A stretch of 64,000 bases of DNA from assembly GCA_903840165.1 (NCBI GenBank), contig CAIMEY010000073.1, positions 1-64,000 on the forward strand, written 5' to 3'. The translations under genes and the position numbers were made by a program. Below, in pieces: positions 9,829 to 18,797 of this stretch (position 1 is the stretch's first letter; each line of letters begins with the position of its first letter). Under the pieces are notes generated by a model, which had not been told where the DNA came from, did not search any database, and saw only the letters and a list, made by a program, of their open reading frames with translations. Source of the DNA: an uncultured Myxococcales bacterium (lineage in GTDB: Bacteria; Myxococcota_A; UBA9042).

Positions 9829-10107
9829 ATGACCAAGTCTGATTTGATTGAAGCAGTCGCCAGCAAGTCCAGCCTGACCAAAGACAAGGCTGGTGTCCTT
9901 GTTAACGCCATTTTTGACCAGATGGTCGAGACGCTCAAGCAGGGCGAGCGCATTGAAATCCGTAACTTCGGCAATTTCACCGTGCGCAAGTACCCCGCCT
10001 ACACCGGTCGCAATCCCAAGACGGGCAAGGCCGTCAAGGTTGCCGCCAAGCGGATGCCGTTCTTCAAGGTCGGCCTCGAGCTCAAGAACAAGGTGGACGG
10101 CAAGTAA
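9829..10107 (+). CDS. HU/IHF-family DNA-binding protein
   Basis: The 92-residue product is the normal length for the HU/IHF family of small dimeric DNA-bending proteins. It shows the conserved N-terminal helices (MTKSDLIEAVASKSSLTK), the RNFGNF turn and the GRNPKTGKAV arm motif that inserts into the DNA minor groove. AGGAAG about 6 nt before the ATG is a good ribosome binding site. The sequence, with its EIRNFGNFTVRKYPAYTGRNPKTG core, fits an IHF-like (possibly beta) subunit, but HU cannot be excluded by eye. It is monocistronic with its own candidate promoter. Confidence 0.95.
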   Translation: MTKSDLIEAVASKSSLTKDKAGVLVNAIFDQMVETLKQGERIEIRNFGNFTVRKYPAYTGRNPKTGKAVKVAAKRMPFFKVGLELKNKVDGK

Positions 10108-10392
10108 GCCGCCATTGCCCTGGCGTCCGCGCAATCGGACCCAAGGGCATCTGGGCGCCATCGCCCCCGGTTCCAGCAGCGGCGTACGGCCCTGCCCTAG
10201 CCTACCGCAGCGCACAACCCTTTGTGCCATGCGGCAAAGCCGGGCAAGGTCGTGCGCCGTTTGCGTCTGACGCGTTGCGGTCCTAGGCTTGACGCCGCTG
10301 GGGGACGCGCGCAGGCAGCTGTGCGGCCGAACCTGAGCCGCAATCTCAAACAACCTTCTGTTATTTCATCTTTTTCTTGAGAGAGCCTGACC

Positions 10393-11772
10393 ATGACCAC
10401 GCCCCACTCGCCTGCCCTGATGCAACAACTGCCTGACCTCCCGGTAGCCTACATCAGCAACATTGCTGAATTCGACCAAAAGCGGGTGCAAATCCGCGGT
10501 TGGCTCTACAACCGGCGCAGCAAAGGCAAGTTGCATTTCCTGCAAGTGCGCGATGGGTCGGGGATCATCCAAGCGGTCATGTTCAAAGGCGATGTCAGCG
10601 AAGAGACCTTTGCCATTGCCGACCACCTGACCCAGGAAACCTCGATCATTGTGACGGGCACGGTCAAGAAGGATGAACGCGCCGCGGCTGGCTATGAACT
10701 CAGCTGCGATGGGCTGCATGTCGTGGCGGCGGCGGCGGCGGACTATCCGATTTCGCCCAAGGAACACGGCGTCGCTTTCTTGATGGATCACCGGCACTTG
10801 TGGCTGCGTTCGCGACGTCAACACGCCATCCTCAAGGTGAGGGCGCGCATCGTCAAGTCCATCCGCGACTTCTTTGACAACGGCGGCTATCTCCTTGTCG
10901 ACACGCCTATTTTCACGCCCAACGCCTGCGAAGGAACTTCGACCCTCTTTGAGACCGATTACCACGGCCAGAAGGCCTATCTCAGCCAATCAGGGCAGTT
11001 GTATAGCGAAGCGACCGCCATGGCCTTTGGCAAGGTCTATACGTTCGGACCGACGTTTCGCGCTGAAAAGTCAAAGACCCGTAGGCACTTGACTGAGTTC
11101 TGGATGGTCGAGCCGGAAGCGGCCTACCTGGGGCTGGATGGCGTGATGGACCTGGCCGAAGACCTGCTGTGCACGATCTGCGCGGATGTACTGCGGGATT
11201 GTCCGACCGAGCTCGACACCATCGACAGCATTCGCAGCGAGGCCGAAGAACATCGGCAGCTCAAGCCACGCCGAGAGGCCCTGGCCCTGGTGCAAAAGCC
11301 GTTTCCGCGTGTGGACTACGGTTCGGCGATCGCGCAGTTGCAGTCCCTGGGCTCTGATATTCCCTTTGGCGACGATCTGGGCGGTGATGACGAGACCATC
11401 CTCACCCAAAAGTACGACACGCCCATCTTTGTGACACGCTACCCCGCAGAAGTTAAGGCTTTCTATATGAAGCGGGACCCGGGCGATCCGGTGCGCAGCC
11501 TGTCGGTGGATTGCCTGGCCCCGGAAGGCTACGGTGAAATTATCGGTGGCGGACAACGCGAAGATGACCATGACACGTTGGTGGCGGGAATTCGCAAGCA
11601 TGACCTGCCGATGAGCTCGTTTGACTGGTATCTCGACCTGCGCAAATACGGCTCGGTGCCTCACGGTGGCTTTGGCCTGGGCCTCGAGCGGACGGTCGCT
11701 TGGGTGTGCGGACTACCGCATGTGCGTGAAACGATTCCCTTTGCTCGATTGATGGACCGCCTGAGGCCTTAA
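10393..11772 (+). CDS. asnS: Asparaginyl-tRNA synthetase
   Basis: This 459-residue enzyme charges tRNA-Asn with asparagine in the cytoplasm. The N-terminal OB-fold ([24 protein letters not shown] split across about residues 33-56) and the class II catalytic domain are both recognisable. The catalytic domain includes motif 2 ([19 protein letters not shown]) and motif 3 near the end ([16 protein letters not shown]). The length is close to the roughly 465 residues of bacterial AsnRS, and the EFWMVEPE stretch favours AsnRS over AspRS. GAGAG stands shortly before the ATG. It is apparently monocistronic. Confidence 0.95.
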   Translation: MTTPHSPALMQQLPDLPVAYISNIAEFDQKRVQIRGWLYNRRSKGKLHFLQVRDGSGIIQAVMFKGDVSEETFAIADHLTQETSIIVTGTVKKDERAAAGYELSCDGLHVVAAAAADYPISPKEHGVAFLMDHRHLWLRSRRQHAILKVRARIVKSIRDFFDNGGYLLVDTPIFTPNACEGTSTLFETDYHGQKAYLSQSGQLYSEATAMAFGKVYTFGPTFRAEKSKTRRHLTEFWMVEPEAAYLGLDGVMDLAEDLLCTICADVLRDCPTELDTIDSIRSEAEEHRQLKPRREALALVQKPFPRVDYGSAIAQLQSLGSDIPFGDDLGGDDETILTQKYDTPIFVTRYPAEVKAFYMKRDPGDPVRSLSVDCLAPEGYGEIIGGGQREDDHDTLVAGIRKHDLPMSSFDWYLDLRKYGSVPHGGFGLGLERTVAWVCGLPHVRETIPFARLMDRLRP

Positions 11773-12337
11773 GACCTGCGGTGCGCGGCAGGCGTGTCAG
11801 AAATGCCCAAGCGAGCGAGTCGGGCACCTACCGAGGCAAACAAGACCGCGGCCCGTGCAATGAGCGGGGATTGTCTTGGAATTTCATGACCTCATAGCCA
11901 ATGCAAGAGGCTGCGCCTGGTGTGCTGTGCCAACAGCAAATCACTGTATCGATAGAGAGTTGCACACGGGGTGCGCCAGCGGACTCCGCAAGATTGCTAG
12001 GTGCCGCCCAAGCCCGGGGCCTTGGATTCGTTGACACGCGGACGGCAGCAAGCTAGGTTCGCCCCAGGGTACCAAGGGTTGACCAAGAACTAAGCGCGTG
12101 CGCCGCCACGTGTTGTGAACTTCGCGCCGAAGCCGCCCTGGGGCCGCGATGGTGCCCCGACGTTCGCATAGAGCCGGCCCCTGTACCTGACCCAGACGGT
12201 CTGGACTGTTTATAGACCTGCGCAATTGCCGCGCGAATTCATAGACCAAGACGCAAGCCCGCGTCGACAGCAACGTGTGCGGCCGGGCCCCGTGCAAAGC
12301 AACGCCCAGCGAGCGGCGCAAAGGCGGACGACTCCAG
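11773..12337. other. Intergenic region between asnS and the PP2C gene
   Basis: These 565 bp hold no gene that I can support. A consensus -35 (TTGACA at 12031-12036) is followed 17 bp later by a weak -10 (TAGGTT at 12054). A perfect 13-bp palindrome, CCAGACGGTCTGG, occurs at 12192-12204, about 130 bp before the PP2C start, and could be an operator. An in-frame GTG at 12275 could extend the PP2C protein, but the extension looks non-coding. Confidence 0.4.
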
Positions 12338-13411
12338 ATGAGCGATACTGCAACGGTCAAGACCACATCGAAGGCCAAGGCCGGCCCGGCCCGGTCTAGC
12401 GCCAAGGCCAGGACTTCCGGCCAAGGCAGCACCAAGATCACCAGCAATTCAAAGACTATCCAAGCCAAAGTCAAAGAGGGCGCGCCACGAAACACTGGCA
12501 GTCGCGGCCACATGTACCGGGAGGTCTTCGGGCTTACAGACGTCGGCTTGGTCCGCGATGGCAATGAAGACGCGATGTTGATGGCCGAGCCCCACGGACT
12601 GTACGTCGTGGCCGATGGCATGGGCGGCCATGCTTGCGGGGAAGTGGCGTCGGCGTTCACCATCGAAGCGATCCGCGCTTTCTATGATTCCGACGACTTG
12701 CTGCGACGTGTCAAGTCCGCGCATCGCCGAGCGAAGGCTCAAGGAAACCCGGCGGCAGTGGACGCCAGCTTCCACGGGTTGCGCCTACGGAAAGCCGTTG
12801 AAAGTGCGAATATTTCTGTGTTCCGTTTGGCTCAGCAACACGAGCAACTGCGGGATATGGGCACGACGGTCGTAGGATTTGCCTTTATTGGCAAGCAGTT
12901 ATTCATCGCCAACGTCGGCGACAGCCGGGCCTACCGCCTCCGCGGCGGCAAGTTGCAGCAGTTGACCGAGGATCACTCCTTGCTCAATGAATACATCAAG
13001 ATGAACTTGTTGCAGCCCGACGAAATTGAAAATTTTCCCTACAAGAACGTGATCGTCCGCGCCCTCGGTCTGCAGGAGTCGGTCGGCGTCGACATCTTTG
13101 AAGCCGCAGTGCGTCCTGGGGACCAATACCTCTTGTGCAGCGATGGCTTGACCGACTTGGTACGGGACAACGAGATTCGCGTCGTCCTGGGCGGGTCGCC
13201 GTCCGCCGAAGTCGCCTGTCAGCGCTTGACCGATTTTGCCAAGGAACGCGGCGGCCACGACAACATCACGACCATTGTGGTACGGACCCATGCCGGTCCT
13301 CCGCCCGCGCCCGTCGCATTTCCGCTACCGCCCCCGGGTCCAGCTCCTATGGATGCCGCCTTTGTGCCGCCACCGCCGCCTGCAGGACCCGCGCCGCAGC
13401 GCAAGCGTTGA
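12338..13411 (+). CDS. PP2C-type Ser/Thr protein phosphatase
   Basis: The 357-residue protein is a metal-dependent (PPM/PP2C) phosphatase that would remove phosphate from Ser/Thr residues, typically as the partner of Hanks-type kinases. The catalytic core begins near residue 58 (FGLTDVGLVRDGNEDAML) and contains VVADGMGGHACGEVAS, ANVGDSRAYRLR, CSDGLTDLV and GGHDNITTIVV, which carry the metal-binding Asp residues. A Lys/Ala/Ser-rich tail of about 55 residues precedes the core and a Pro-rich tail of about 40 residues follows it; both look disordered. The start at 12338 lacks a strong ribosome binding site. No kinase gene lies nearby. Confidence 0.93.
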   Translation: MSDTATVKTTSKAKAGPARSSAKARTSGQGSTKITSNSKTIQAKVKEGAPRNTGSRGHMYREVFGLTDVGLVRDGNEDAMLMAEPHGLYVVADGMGGHACGEVASAFTIEAIRAFYDSDDLLRRVKSAHRRAKAQGNPAAVDASFHGLRLRKAVESANISVFRLAQQHEQLRDMGTTVVGFAFIGKQLFIANVGDSRAYRLRGGKLQQLTEDHSLLNEYIKMNLLQPDEIENFPYKNVIVRALGLQESVGVDIFEAAVRPGDQYLLCSDGLTDLVRDNEIRVVLGGSPSAEVACQRLTDFAKERGGHDNITTIVVRTHAGPPPAPVAFPLPPPGPAPMDAAFVPPPPPAGPAPQRKR

Positions 13412-13548
13412 CCGCCGAGTCGCCCGCAGAACCAAAGCAAGAATTCTGATAGTCAACAATGCCTTGGCCTTGCGCTTGCCTCCACTGAAGGCAGCGCGCC
13501 TTCGCCATCCCCTAGCTCACCCGCGGTCCGAGCCGCTCAGGATTTGCC

Positions 13549-14619
13549 ATGACTGCCCCGTTTTCTGCCCAACGCTACCGCGTCGCCGTACTCGGAGCGA
13601 CTGGTGCAGTAGGTCGCGAAATGTTAGCTGTTTTGGATGCCATGCGCTTCCCGGCCGAAGATGTCGTCGCCCTGGCCTCAACCCGATCCGTGGGCGAAGA
13701 GGTCGAATTCGGCAACCGCACACTCACAGTTCGTGCTGCAGAACCAAGCGCTTTTGAAGGAATTGACATCGTCCTGGCTTCGGCCGGCTCAGCCGTGTCC
13801 AAGCTCCTGTTGCCCGAGGCAGCGCGTCGGGGCTGTTTTTGCATCGATAATTCAAGTGCTTTTCGCATGGACCCAGCCGTCCCGCTGATTGTGCCCGAAG
13901 TGAACCCGGCGGCATTGGCGAACCACAATGGCATCGTCGCCAATCCCAATTGCTCAACAATCCAAATGGTTGTCGCGATCAAGCCTTTGCATGACGCCGC
14001 GCGCATTCGGCGAATCGTCGTCAGCACGTACCAGGCCGTGTCCGGGGCCGGCAAGAAGGGCATGGACGAATTGTCGAATCAATCCATCGCACTATTCAAC
14101 CAAACGCCGTTCGACGTCGCCGTCCACCACGCCCGCATCGCCTTTAACGTCATCCCGCACATTGGCGCCTTTGACGCCGACGGCTACACGGAAGAAGAGA
14201 CCAAGCTGATCCACGAAACCCGCAAAATTATGGGCGATTCGCAGATCCAAGTCTGTCCAACCGCAGTGCGTGTGCCCGTCTTTTCTGGACACAGCGAATC
14301 GATTGTCCTTGAATTTGAACGTGATCTGTCGCCCGAAGCGGCGCGCGAAATCCTGGAAATGTCGCCGGGCGTTGTGGTCGTCGACGATCCGAAGGCCAAG
14401 AAGTACCCGATGCCGATGGATGTTGCTGAACGTGATGAGGTTTTTGTCGGGCGAATTCGCCGCGATTCCTCCGTGGCGCACGGCCTAGCGATGTGGGTGG
14501 TTGCGGACAACCTGCGCAAAGGTGCTGCCACCAACGCCGTGCAAATTGCCCTGTTGGCGGTCAAGAATGGCTGGGTGCATGGGGCCGATGGTCGCGCCCG
14601 CGCCCAAGCTCAGGCGTAG
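13549..14619 (+). CDS. asd: Aspartate-semialdehyde dehydrogenase
   Basis: This 356-residue enzyme reduces aspartyl phosphate to aspartate semialdehyde with NADPH, the branch point to lysine/diaminopimelate, threonine and methionine. The N-terminal Rossmann motif (VAVLGATGAVGREML) is present, and the catalytic Cys is in the ANPNCSTIQM motif. STYQAVSGAGKKGMDEL and the substrate-binding VRVPVFSGHSESI are also conserved. The length matches the family. A TTGGC-N7-TTGC sequence at 13464-13480 upstream is a weak sigma-54-like match that I do not trust. Confidence 0.95.
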   Translation: MTAPFSAQRYRVAVLGATGAVGREMLAVLDAMRFPAEDVVALASTRSVGEEVEFGNRTLTVRAAEPSAFEGIDIVLASAGSAVSKLLLPEAARRGCFCIDNSSAFRMDPAVPLIVPEVNPAALANHNGIVANPNCSTIQMVVAIKPLHDAARIRRIVVSTYQAVSGAGKKGMDELSNQSIALFNQTPFDVAVHHARIAFNVIPHIGAFDADGYTEEETKLIHETRKIMGDSQIQVCPTAVRVPVFSGHSESIVLEFERDLSPEAAREILEMSPGVVVVDDPKAKKYPMPMDVAERDEVFVGRIRRDSSVAHGLAMWVVADNLRKGAATNAVQIALLAVKNGWVHGADGRARAQAQA

Positions 14620-14638
14620 CATCGGGCCTGGCGAGCGA

Positions 14639-14659
14639 CGTGTGCCAGATTGGCACGCG
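14639..14659 (+). terminator. Inverted repeat after asd
   Basis: GTGCCA-GAT-TGGCAC (14642-14656) with two or three flanking pairs forms a GC-rich stem 20 bp after the asd stop codon. There is no T-run, so it may be a terminator-like hairpin or an operator. Confidence 0.3.
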
Positions 14660-14761
14660 GGCGAGCGTTCACGATGGCCACGTGTGCCGCTCGGGCAGGC
14701 AATAAGCAACAGCCAGAGCAGCGAACTACGCGCACGCATGTAGCAAAACCGATTGGGAAGA

Positions 14762-14778
14762 TTGGCACGGCACGTGCA
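14762..14778 (+). promoter_or_regulatory. Sigma-54 (-24/-12) promoter upstream of the FN3-barrel fusion gene
   Basis: TTGGCACGGCACGTGCA matches YTGGCACGRNNNTTGCW at every defined position except one (G for the first T of TTGC). The GG and GC elements have the required spacing. It lies 67 bp before the ATG at 14846. Confidence 0.6.
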
Positions 14779-14845
14779 TCCCATGTAGGATAGCCTCGGC
14801 GGGTCGAACCTGCGAGGCAGGCGGCAATCGGTGCGGAGGCAGGCA

Positions 14846-16672
14846 ATGACGGTGTGGGCAAGCGGCAAGCGGATGCGAACCTGGGCAGCGAAGCGCGCTC
14901 AATCGCTGAGACTTTGGCCTGTAATGCTGGTGGGCAGCCTGCTGGCGAGCACGGCCTTTGCGGAAATCATCAACATTGAGAGCATCACGGCCGCACCGGG
15001 CGCCAAGGACAAGGACGGCAACGACTTTGTGCCCAACTCGCGCCTGACGCTGGTCACCGGCAATGTCGGCGCTGCCACGACGACCATTCCGATCATCAAC
15101 ATCGCCGACTGCGAGGCGATCAAGGCCGCGCAATCACCGCGAATTCGCATCACTTGGGACTGGGTCGACAAGCCCATGCTGCTCAGCCTGCCCCAGTACG
15201 GCATCAAGCTCGCGTCGCCAGGCAGCAGTTGCGACGGGACAAGCATGGTGTCGACGCAGACCGACTCGACGAGCGTGCCTCCGTGCCAGATCCTGTTTGA
15301 GAATCAGAACTTCCTCAACCCTTCCAATGCGTTAGGTGAGACGACTGACTTTGACCTCAACAACATCATCGGCACCAACATTACCTGCGCTTCGAACCAA
15401 AACGTCAATGCGACTGCCTACTTCCTGGTCAACAATACGGCAACGGGCACCACGACGACGTCAGTAACCAACGTAACCCTGCAGTTTCAAATCGACTTGC
15501 TGCGACCCACGGCCCCAACCATCAGTTCGATCACCTCGGGTAACCAGAACCTCAAGGTGAGTTGGACACAGGTCGACACCACCTTGTCCGCGCGGGTGTA
15601 CTGGTCGGACAAACCGTTTTCACCCAATGACTTGAGCAAAGTCACGGGCTATTCTGGCGTCTTGACGGGAACCAGCTATCAAATCACCGGGTTGAACAAC
15701 GGACAGCCCTACTACGTCAGCGTTGTTGCGGTCAATGCCACCAGCGCCAACGAGAGCGCGGGCAGCCCGCTGCAGTCGGCATCGCCCATAGAAACCCAAG
15801 ATCTTTGGCAATATTACAAGACTAAGGGTGGGCAGGAACAGGGAGGCTACGCGCCCTGCAATGCCGCGCCGGTTGGCCGCGCTCCCGGAGCCATGGCGCT
15901 GCTGCTTCTGACTGGGCTGGCTGCCGTGACGATGGGGCGCCGTCGCCTCACAAAGCGCAAGGCTATCGTGGCTTTGACCGGATTGGCCTTGGTGCTGCCG
16001 GGGCTCGCCATGGCCAAGGAATCGCCGCTTACCTCGAGCCTAGACCTGCGCTTTGGCAGCTACTCGCCCGCCATAGACAGTGAATTCGCAGGCAAAGGTG
16101 CGTCTCCATACGGCAAGATCATGCACGACGGCACTTGGGAGTTCGGCCTGAACATGACCTGGCGAATTTGGGAGGACTATGGCGACCTTTCCGCCGGATT
16201 TGGCGCCGGCTACTGGTCCAAAGACGGCAATGCCTTGACGCTTGCCGGGGTTTCCTCCGCTGATACAACAACTTTGTCGATGGTGCCCTTGTCGATCGAC
16301 GTGGTCTATCGCTACGACGTCCTGGCCAAGCGCTATAAATTCCCTTTGATTCCATACGCCAAAGCGGGATTGGTCTATGGGCTGTGGTGGATGGAAAATG
16401 GCCTCGGCAACCTCTCGCGCTATACCGCGGCGGATGGCACTTCATCCAAAGGCATGGGCGGCACCGGCGGCGTGCAAGGCACCATCGGCATACGGCTTTT
16501 GCTCGACGTCTTTGAGCCCCAAGCCGCGAGTAGCTTTGACATTGAGATGGGCGTCAACCACAGCTACTTGTTTGCCGAGATGCGGGCACTTTCGCTCAAT
16601 GATTTCGGGAGCAAGAAGTCGATCGACCTCTCGGCCAATATCTTCTACATGGGCCTCGCTTTCGACCTGTGA
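14846..16672 (+). CDS. FN3-domain protein with internal C-term sorting-like tag fused to an outer-membrane beta-barrel
   Basis: The 608-residue product starts at ATG 14846, with GGAGG 7 nt upstream. A signal peptide ends at about STAFA (residue 40). Residues roughly 225-320 form a fibronectin type III domain (LKVSWTQVDTTLSARVYW and GLNNGQPYYVSVVAVN). Next comes a Cys, a hydrophobic stretch and a basic cluster (APGAMALLLLTGLA, then MGRRRLTKR), which looks like a MYXO-CTERM-type C-terminal sorting tag but is internal. A second signal-peptide-like stretch (VALTGLALVLPGLAMA) follows at once. The last 220 residues resemble the MXAN_2562-type outer-membrane barrel family. The arrangement suggests two once-separate genes in one frame. 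An internal ATG at 15932 would give a complete 246-residue secreted barrel. The stop overlaps the truA start. Confidence 0.8.
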   Translation: MTVWASGKRMRTWAAKRAQSLRLWPVMLVGSLLASTAFAEIINIESITAAPGAKDKDGNDFVPNSRLTLVTGNVGAATTTIPIINIADCEAIKAAQSPRIRITWDWVDKPMLLSLPQYGIKLASPGSSCDGTSMVSTQTDSTSVPPCQILFENQNFLNPSNALGETTDFDLNNIIGTNITCASNQNVNATAYFLVNNTATGTTTTSVTNVTLQFQIDLLRPTAPTISSITSGNQNLKVSWTQVDTTLSARVYWSDKPFSPNDLSKVTGYSGVLTGTSYQITGLNNGQPYYVSVVAVNATSANESAGSPLQSASPIETQDLWQYYKTKGGQEQGGYAPCNAAPVGRAPGAMALLLLTGLAAVTMGRRRLTKRKAIVALTGLALVLPGLAMAKESPLTSSLDLRFGSYSPAIDSEFAGKGASPYGKIMHDGTWEFGLNMTWRIWEDYGDLSAGFGAGYWSKDGNALTLAGVSSADTTTLSMVPLSIDVVYRYDVLAKRYKFPLIPYAKAGLVYGLWWMENGLGNLSRYTAADGTSSKGMGGTGGVQGTIGIRLLLDVFEPQAASSFDIEMGVNHSYLFAEMRALSLNDFGSKKSIDLSANIFYMGLAFDL

Positions 16673-17544
16673 CAACCCGATATCCCGGCAGAGCTGATCC
16701 AGGCCTAGCGCAGGATGCCCAACGGCAGCGCGGCGTGTTGCTGTGGCTGCAGTTCGATGGCACTGATTTTCAAGGATTTCAGCGACAGCAAGCCCACGTG
16801 CGAACCGTCGCGGGCGCGGTGGAAGACGCGTGGCTGGCCATGCTCAGCGAAACGGTGGTGGCGCGCACGTCGAGCCGTACCGATTCCGGCGTCCATGCCA
16901 ACCGCATGCCGGTGCTGATTCGCACCGATAAACTTCTTTCACAACGCGGCCTTACTCTGGGTCTCAACACCCATTTGCCGCCGGACGTGGCTGTGGTCGG
17001 AGCCGACGAGGTGCCTTTGGAATTTGACGTGCGCGCGGACGCTGTCGGCAAACGGTATGTTTATCGGTTGATTTCTAGCCTTCCACGCCTGCCGACTTGG
17101 CGCCGCGTCGCTTGGCACGTCCACGGCACGCTGGATGTAGCCGCGATGCAAGCGGCCGCTAAACACTTTGAAGGCATTCATCTTTTTGACGCTTTTCGCG
17201 CGGCGACCTGCAAGGCGACCAGCACCCGGCGCCACATTCGCAGCGTCGAGGTCTTCGATCGCGGCCCGATCGTTGAGGTCGTCGTCGACGGCAATGCCTT
17301 TCTTTTCAACATGGTTCGCATCATGGTCGGCACCCTGGTCGACATCGGGCGTGGCAAGTTCGCCCCCGAGGCCATTGCCGAAATGCTGCAGAGCCGCGAT
17401 CGCCGCCGGGCTGGACAGACGGCACCCGCCCATGGCCTTACCCTGGATGACGTGTTCTTTGGTCCTCCCGGTGCCCGCCAAGGTCTTGATTACAAAGCAA
17501 TGCTTGAGAACATGGCGATCGCGCGCGGCTTCAAAGGCCTATAG
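16669..17544 (+). CDS. truA: tRNA pseudouridine(38-40) synthase
   Basis: TruA isomerises uridines 38-40 in the tRNA anticodon arm. The 291-residue product contains the signature ARTSSRTDSGVHA with the catalytic Asp at residue 72, and the RNA-binding VGKRYVYRL segment. Near the C-terminus FLFNMVRIMVGTLVDIGRG is the usual family motif. The GTG start overlaps the TGA of the upstream gene (GTGA), indicating translational coupling. The first 20 residues precede the conserved core and may be partly dispensable. Its 3' end overlaps the convergent Cys-rich gene by 6 bp. Confidence 0.94.
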   Translation: MTTRYPGRADPGLAQDAQRQRGVLLWLQFDGTDFQGFQRQQAHVRTVAGAVEDAWLAMLSETVVARTSSRTDSGVHANRMPVLIRTDKLLSQRGLTLGLNTHLPPDVAVVGADEVPLEFDVRADAVGKRYVYRLISSLPRLPTWRRVAWHVHGTLDVAAMQAAAKHFEGIHLFDAFRAATCKATSTRRHIRSVEVFDRGPIVEVVVDGNAFLFNMVRIMVGTLVDIGRGKFAPEAIAEMLQSRDRRRAGQTAPAHGLTLDDVFFGPPGARQGLDYKAMLENMAIARGFKGL

Positions 17545-18582
17545 GCACGCGAACTTGGTGCCGCTCCAGCCGCATTTGTAGCCTGAATCTGCGCAGTTGA
17601 TGGTCGCGATCTTGCCCGTATTGCAGAACATCCACACATCGCCCTGGCACTGACCGGCGGGAGGAAAACTGGGCCCACAGATGGCGCCGGCTTGAGGCTG
17701 GCAAACGGTCACCTTGCAGGTCCAGCCTTCGGTGCACGCGCCGCATGGGCTTCCGCAGCCGTTATCGCCACAGACAATCGCCTTACCTTCGGCGGTCTTG
17801 CACGACGGTTGGCAGGGCGGCTTGTCGATGCAGTCAAACAGCGACGTCACGGCGTTCCAGCCGCAGGTCTTGCCAGGCTTGGCTGCGCAATCGATCTGCT
17901 GCTTGCTGCCGCTCGGGCCACTGCCTTGGCAGGAAACCAGAATGTCACCGGCGCATTGTCCTTTGGGATCAACGCCCTTGCAAGGGAGCGCAACGCACTG
18001 ACCACCGCTGCAATAGTCGCCAGTTCCGCAGTCGCCGCAGGTTTTGCCGCAGCCGTCGTCGCCGCAACTCTTGCCAGCGCAGCTTGGGACGCAATCAGCG
18101 GCGTGGCAAAGGAAATCGAGGCCGCAGCTGTAATTGCCCGGGCAACTGCCGCAGTTGCCGCCACAGCCGTCATCGCCGCACTTCTTGTTGTCGCATTTGG
18201 GCTTACAGACTTCCTGGCAGGCTGTGCCATCCGGGGTGCAGACATGCCCAGTGGTGCAAAATCCGCAGACCGAGCCACAACCGTTGCTGCCGCAGATCTT
18301 GGCGACCCCAGTGGCGGTCTGACAACTCGCGACGCAACCGTCAGCCACGGGTACCAGTGTTGCGTCCAAGCCGGTGTCAGTGGCGATCAGATCGTCTGAA
18401 CCCGAGGTCGATCCGCCGTCGATGTCTCCAGAACTCTGGTCAATTGCAACTGAATCACCAAAGCCCTCTACCTGCGTGTCCCCGGCAGCGTCGGCATCGG
18501 CGACGGTCGCTGCGGCGCCGTGACAAGCGCATGCCAAACAAAGAAAGCAGCAAGACACCAGAAGATTGCGAATCTGCGTCAT
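17539..18582 (-). CDS. Cys-rich repeat lipoprotein
   Basis: This 347-residue protein starts at ATG 18582, with GAGG about 10 nt upstream; the frame stays open further but the extension has no coding character. The signal peptide ends in a Cys-rich LACAC lipobox. A Ser/Asp-rich linker of about 60 residues leads to at least four repeats of the pattern CGxxGCGxxCGxCxxGxxC, for example CGDDGCGKTCGDCGTGDYC. Two WxxGTKF/CGW-type Cys segments close the protein. Such repeats are common in surface lipoproteins of Myxococcota and relatives, with no defined function. It is divergent from the type II secretion operon and convergent with truA, so it may be a client of that machine (inference). Confidence 0.82.
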   Translation of the reverse strand: MTQIRNLLVSCCFLCLACACHGAAATVADADAAGDTQVEGFGDSVAIDQSSGDIDGGSTSGSDDLIATDTGLDATLVPVADGCVASCQTATGVAKICGSNGCGSVCGFCTTGHVCTPDGTACQEVCKPKCDNKKCGDDGCGGNCGSCPGNYSCGLDFLCHAADCVPSCAGKSCGDDGCGKTCGDCGTGDYCSGGQCVALPCKGVDPKGQCAGDILVSCQGSGPSGSKQQIDCAAKPGKTCGWNAVTSLFDCIDKPPCQPSCKTAEGKAIVCGDNGCGSPCGACTEGWTCKVTVCQPQAGAICGPSFPPAGQCQGDVWMFCNTGKIATINCADSGYKCGWSGTKFACL

Positions 18583-18670
18583 TTTTGAACCTCGCTCGGT
18601 CCAAAGGGGACGGGCGCACGACCGAGAATAGCGAGGCGTTTGCGCCGACGCCAATTGGCGATTTGCCATT

Positions 18671-18687
18671 TTGGCACAGGGCCGGCG
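18671..18687 (+). promoter_or_regulatory. Second, weaker -24/-12-like site upstream of gspC
   Basis: TTGGCACAGGGCCGGCG has TTGGCAC and a correctly spaced GC, but differs from the sigma-54 consensus at the G of CACG, both T residues of TTGC, and the last position. It lies 110 bp upstream of the perfect site. Confidence 0.25.
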
Positions 18688-18780
18688 TTTCAATCGCCCC
18701 ACAGGTGTCAGGCGGTCGCGCTGCGGCGGAGCGACAAGCAGAAAAATGACGTCTTTCCAAGGTGCTCTGGATTTGGCGAT

Positions 18781-18797
18781 CTGGCACGACCTTTGCT
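18781..18797 (+). promoter_or_regulatory. Sigma-54 (-24/-12) promoter of the type II secretion operon
   Basis: CTGGCACGACCTTTGCT matches YTGGCACGRNNNTTGCW at all defined positions. The element lies on the plus strand 107 bp before the gspC ATG, so the expected transcript start (about 12 bp after the -12 element) would leave a leader of roughly 95 nt. Sigma-54 promoters need an AAA+ enhancer-binding activator; no such gene is in the window. Confidence 0.75.

Noticed and set aside
13464-13480. TTGGC-N7-TTGC sequence before asd
   Set aside because: Lacks CACG after the GG element; a housekeeping gene is an unlikely sigma-54 target.
17111-17127. TTGGCACG inside truA
   Set aside because: It is within coding sequence and has no gene in the right position downstream.
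17692-18749. Plus-strand open frames opposite the Cys-rich lipoprotein
   Set aside because: They arise from the Cys-rich repeats read in reverse and give Arg/Ser- or Ala-rich chains without motifs.
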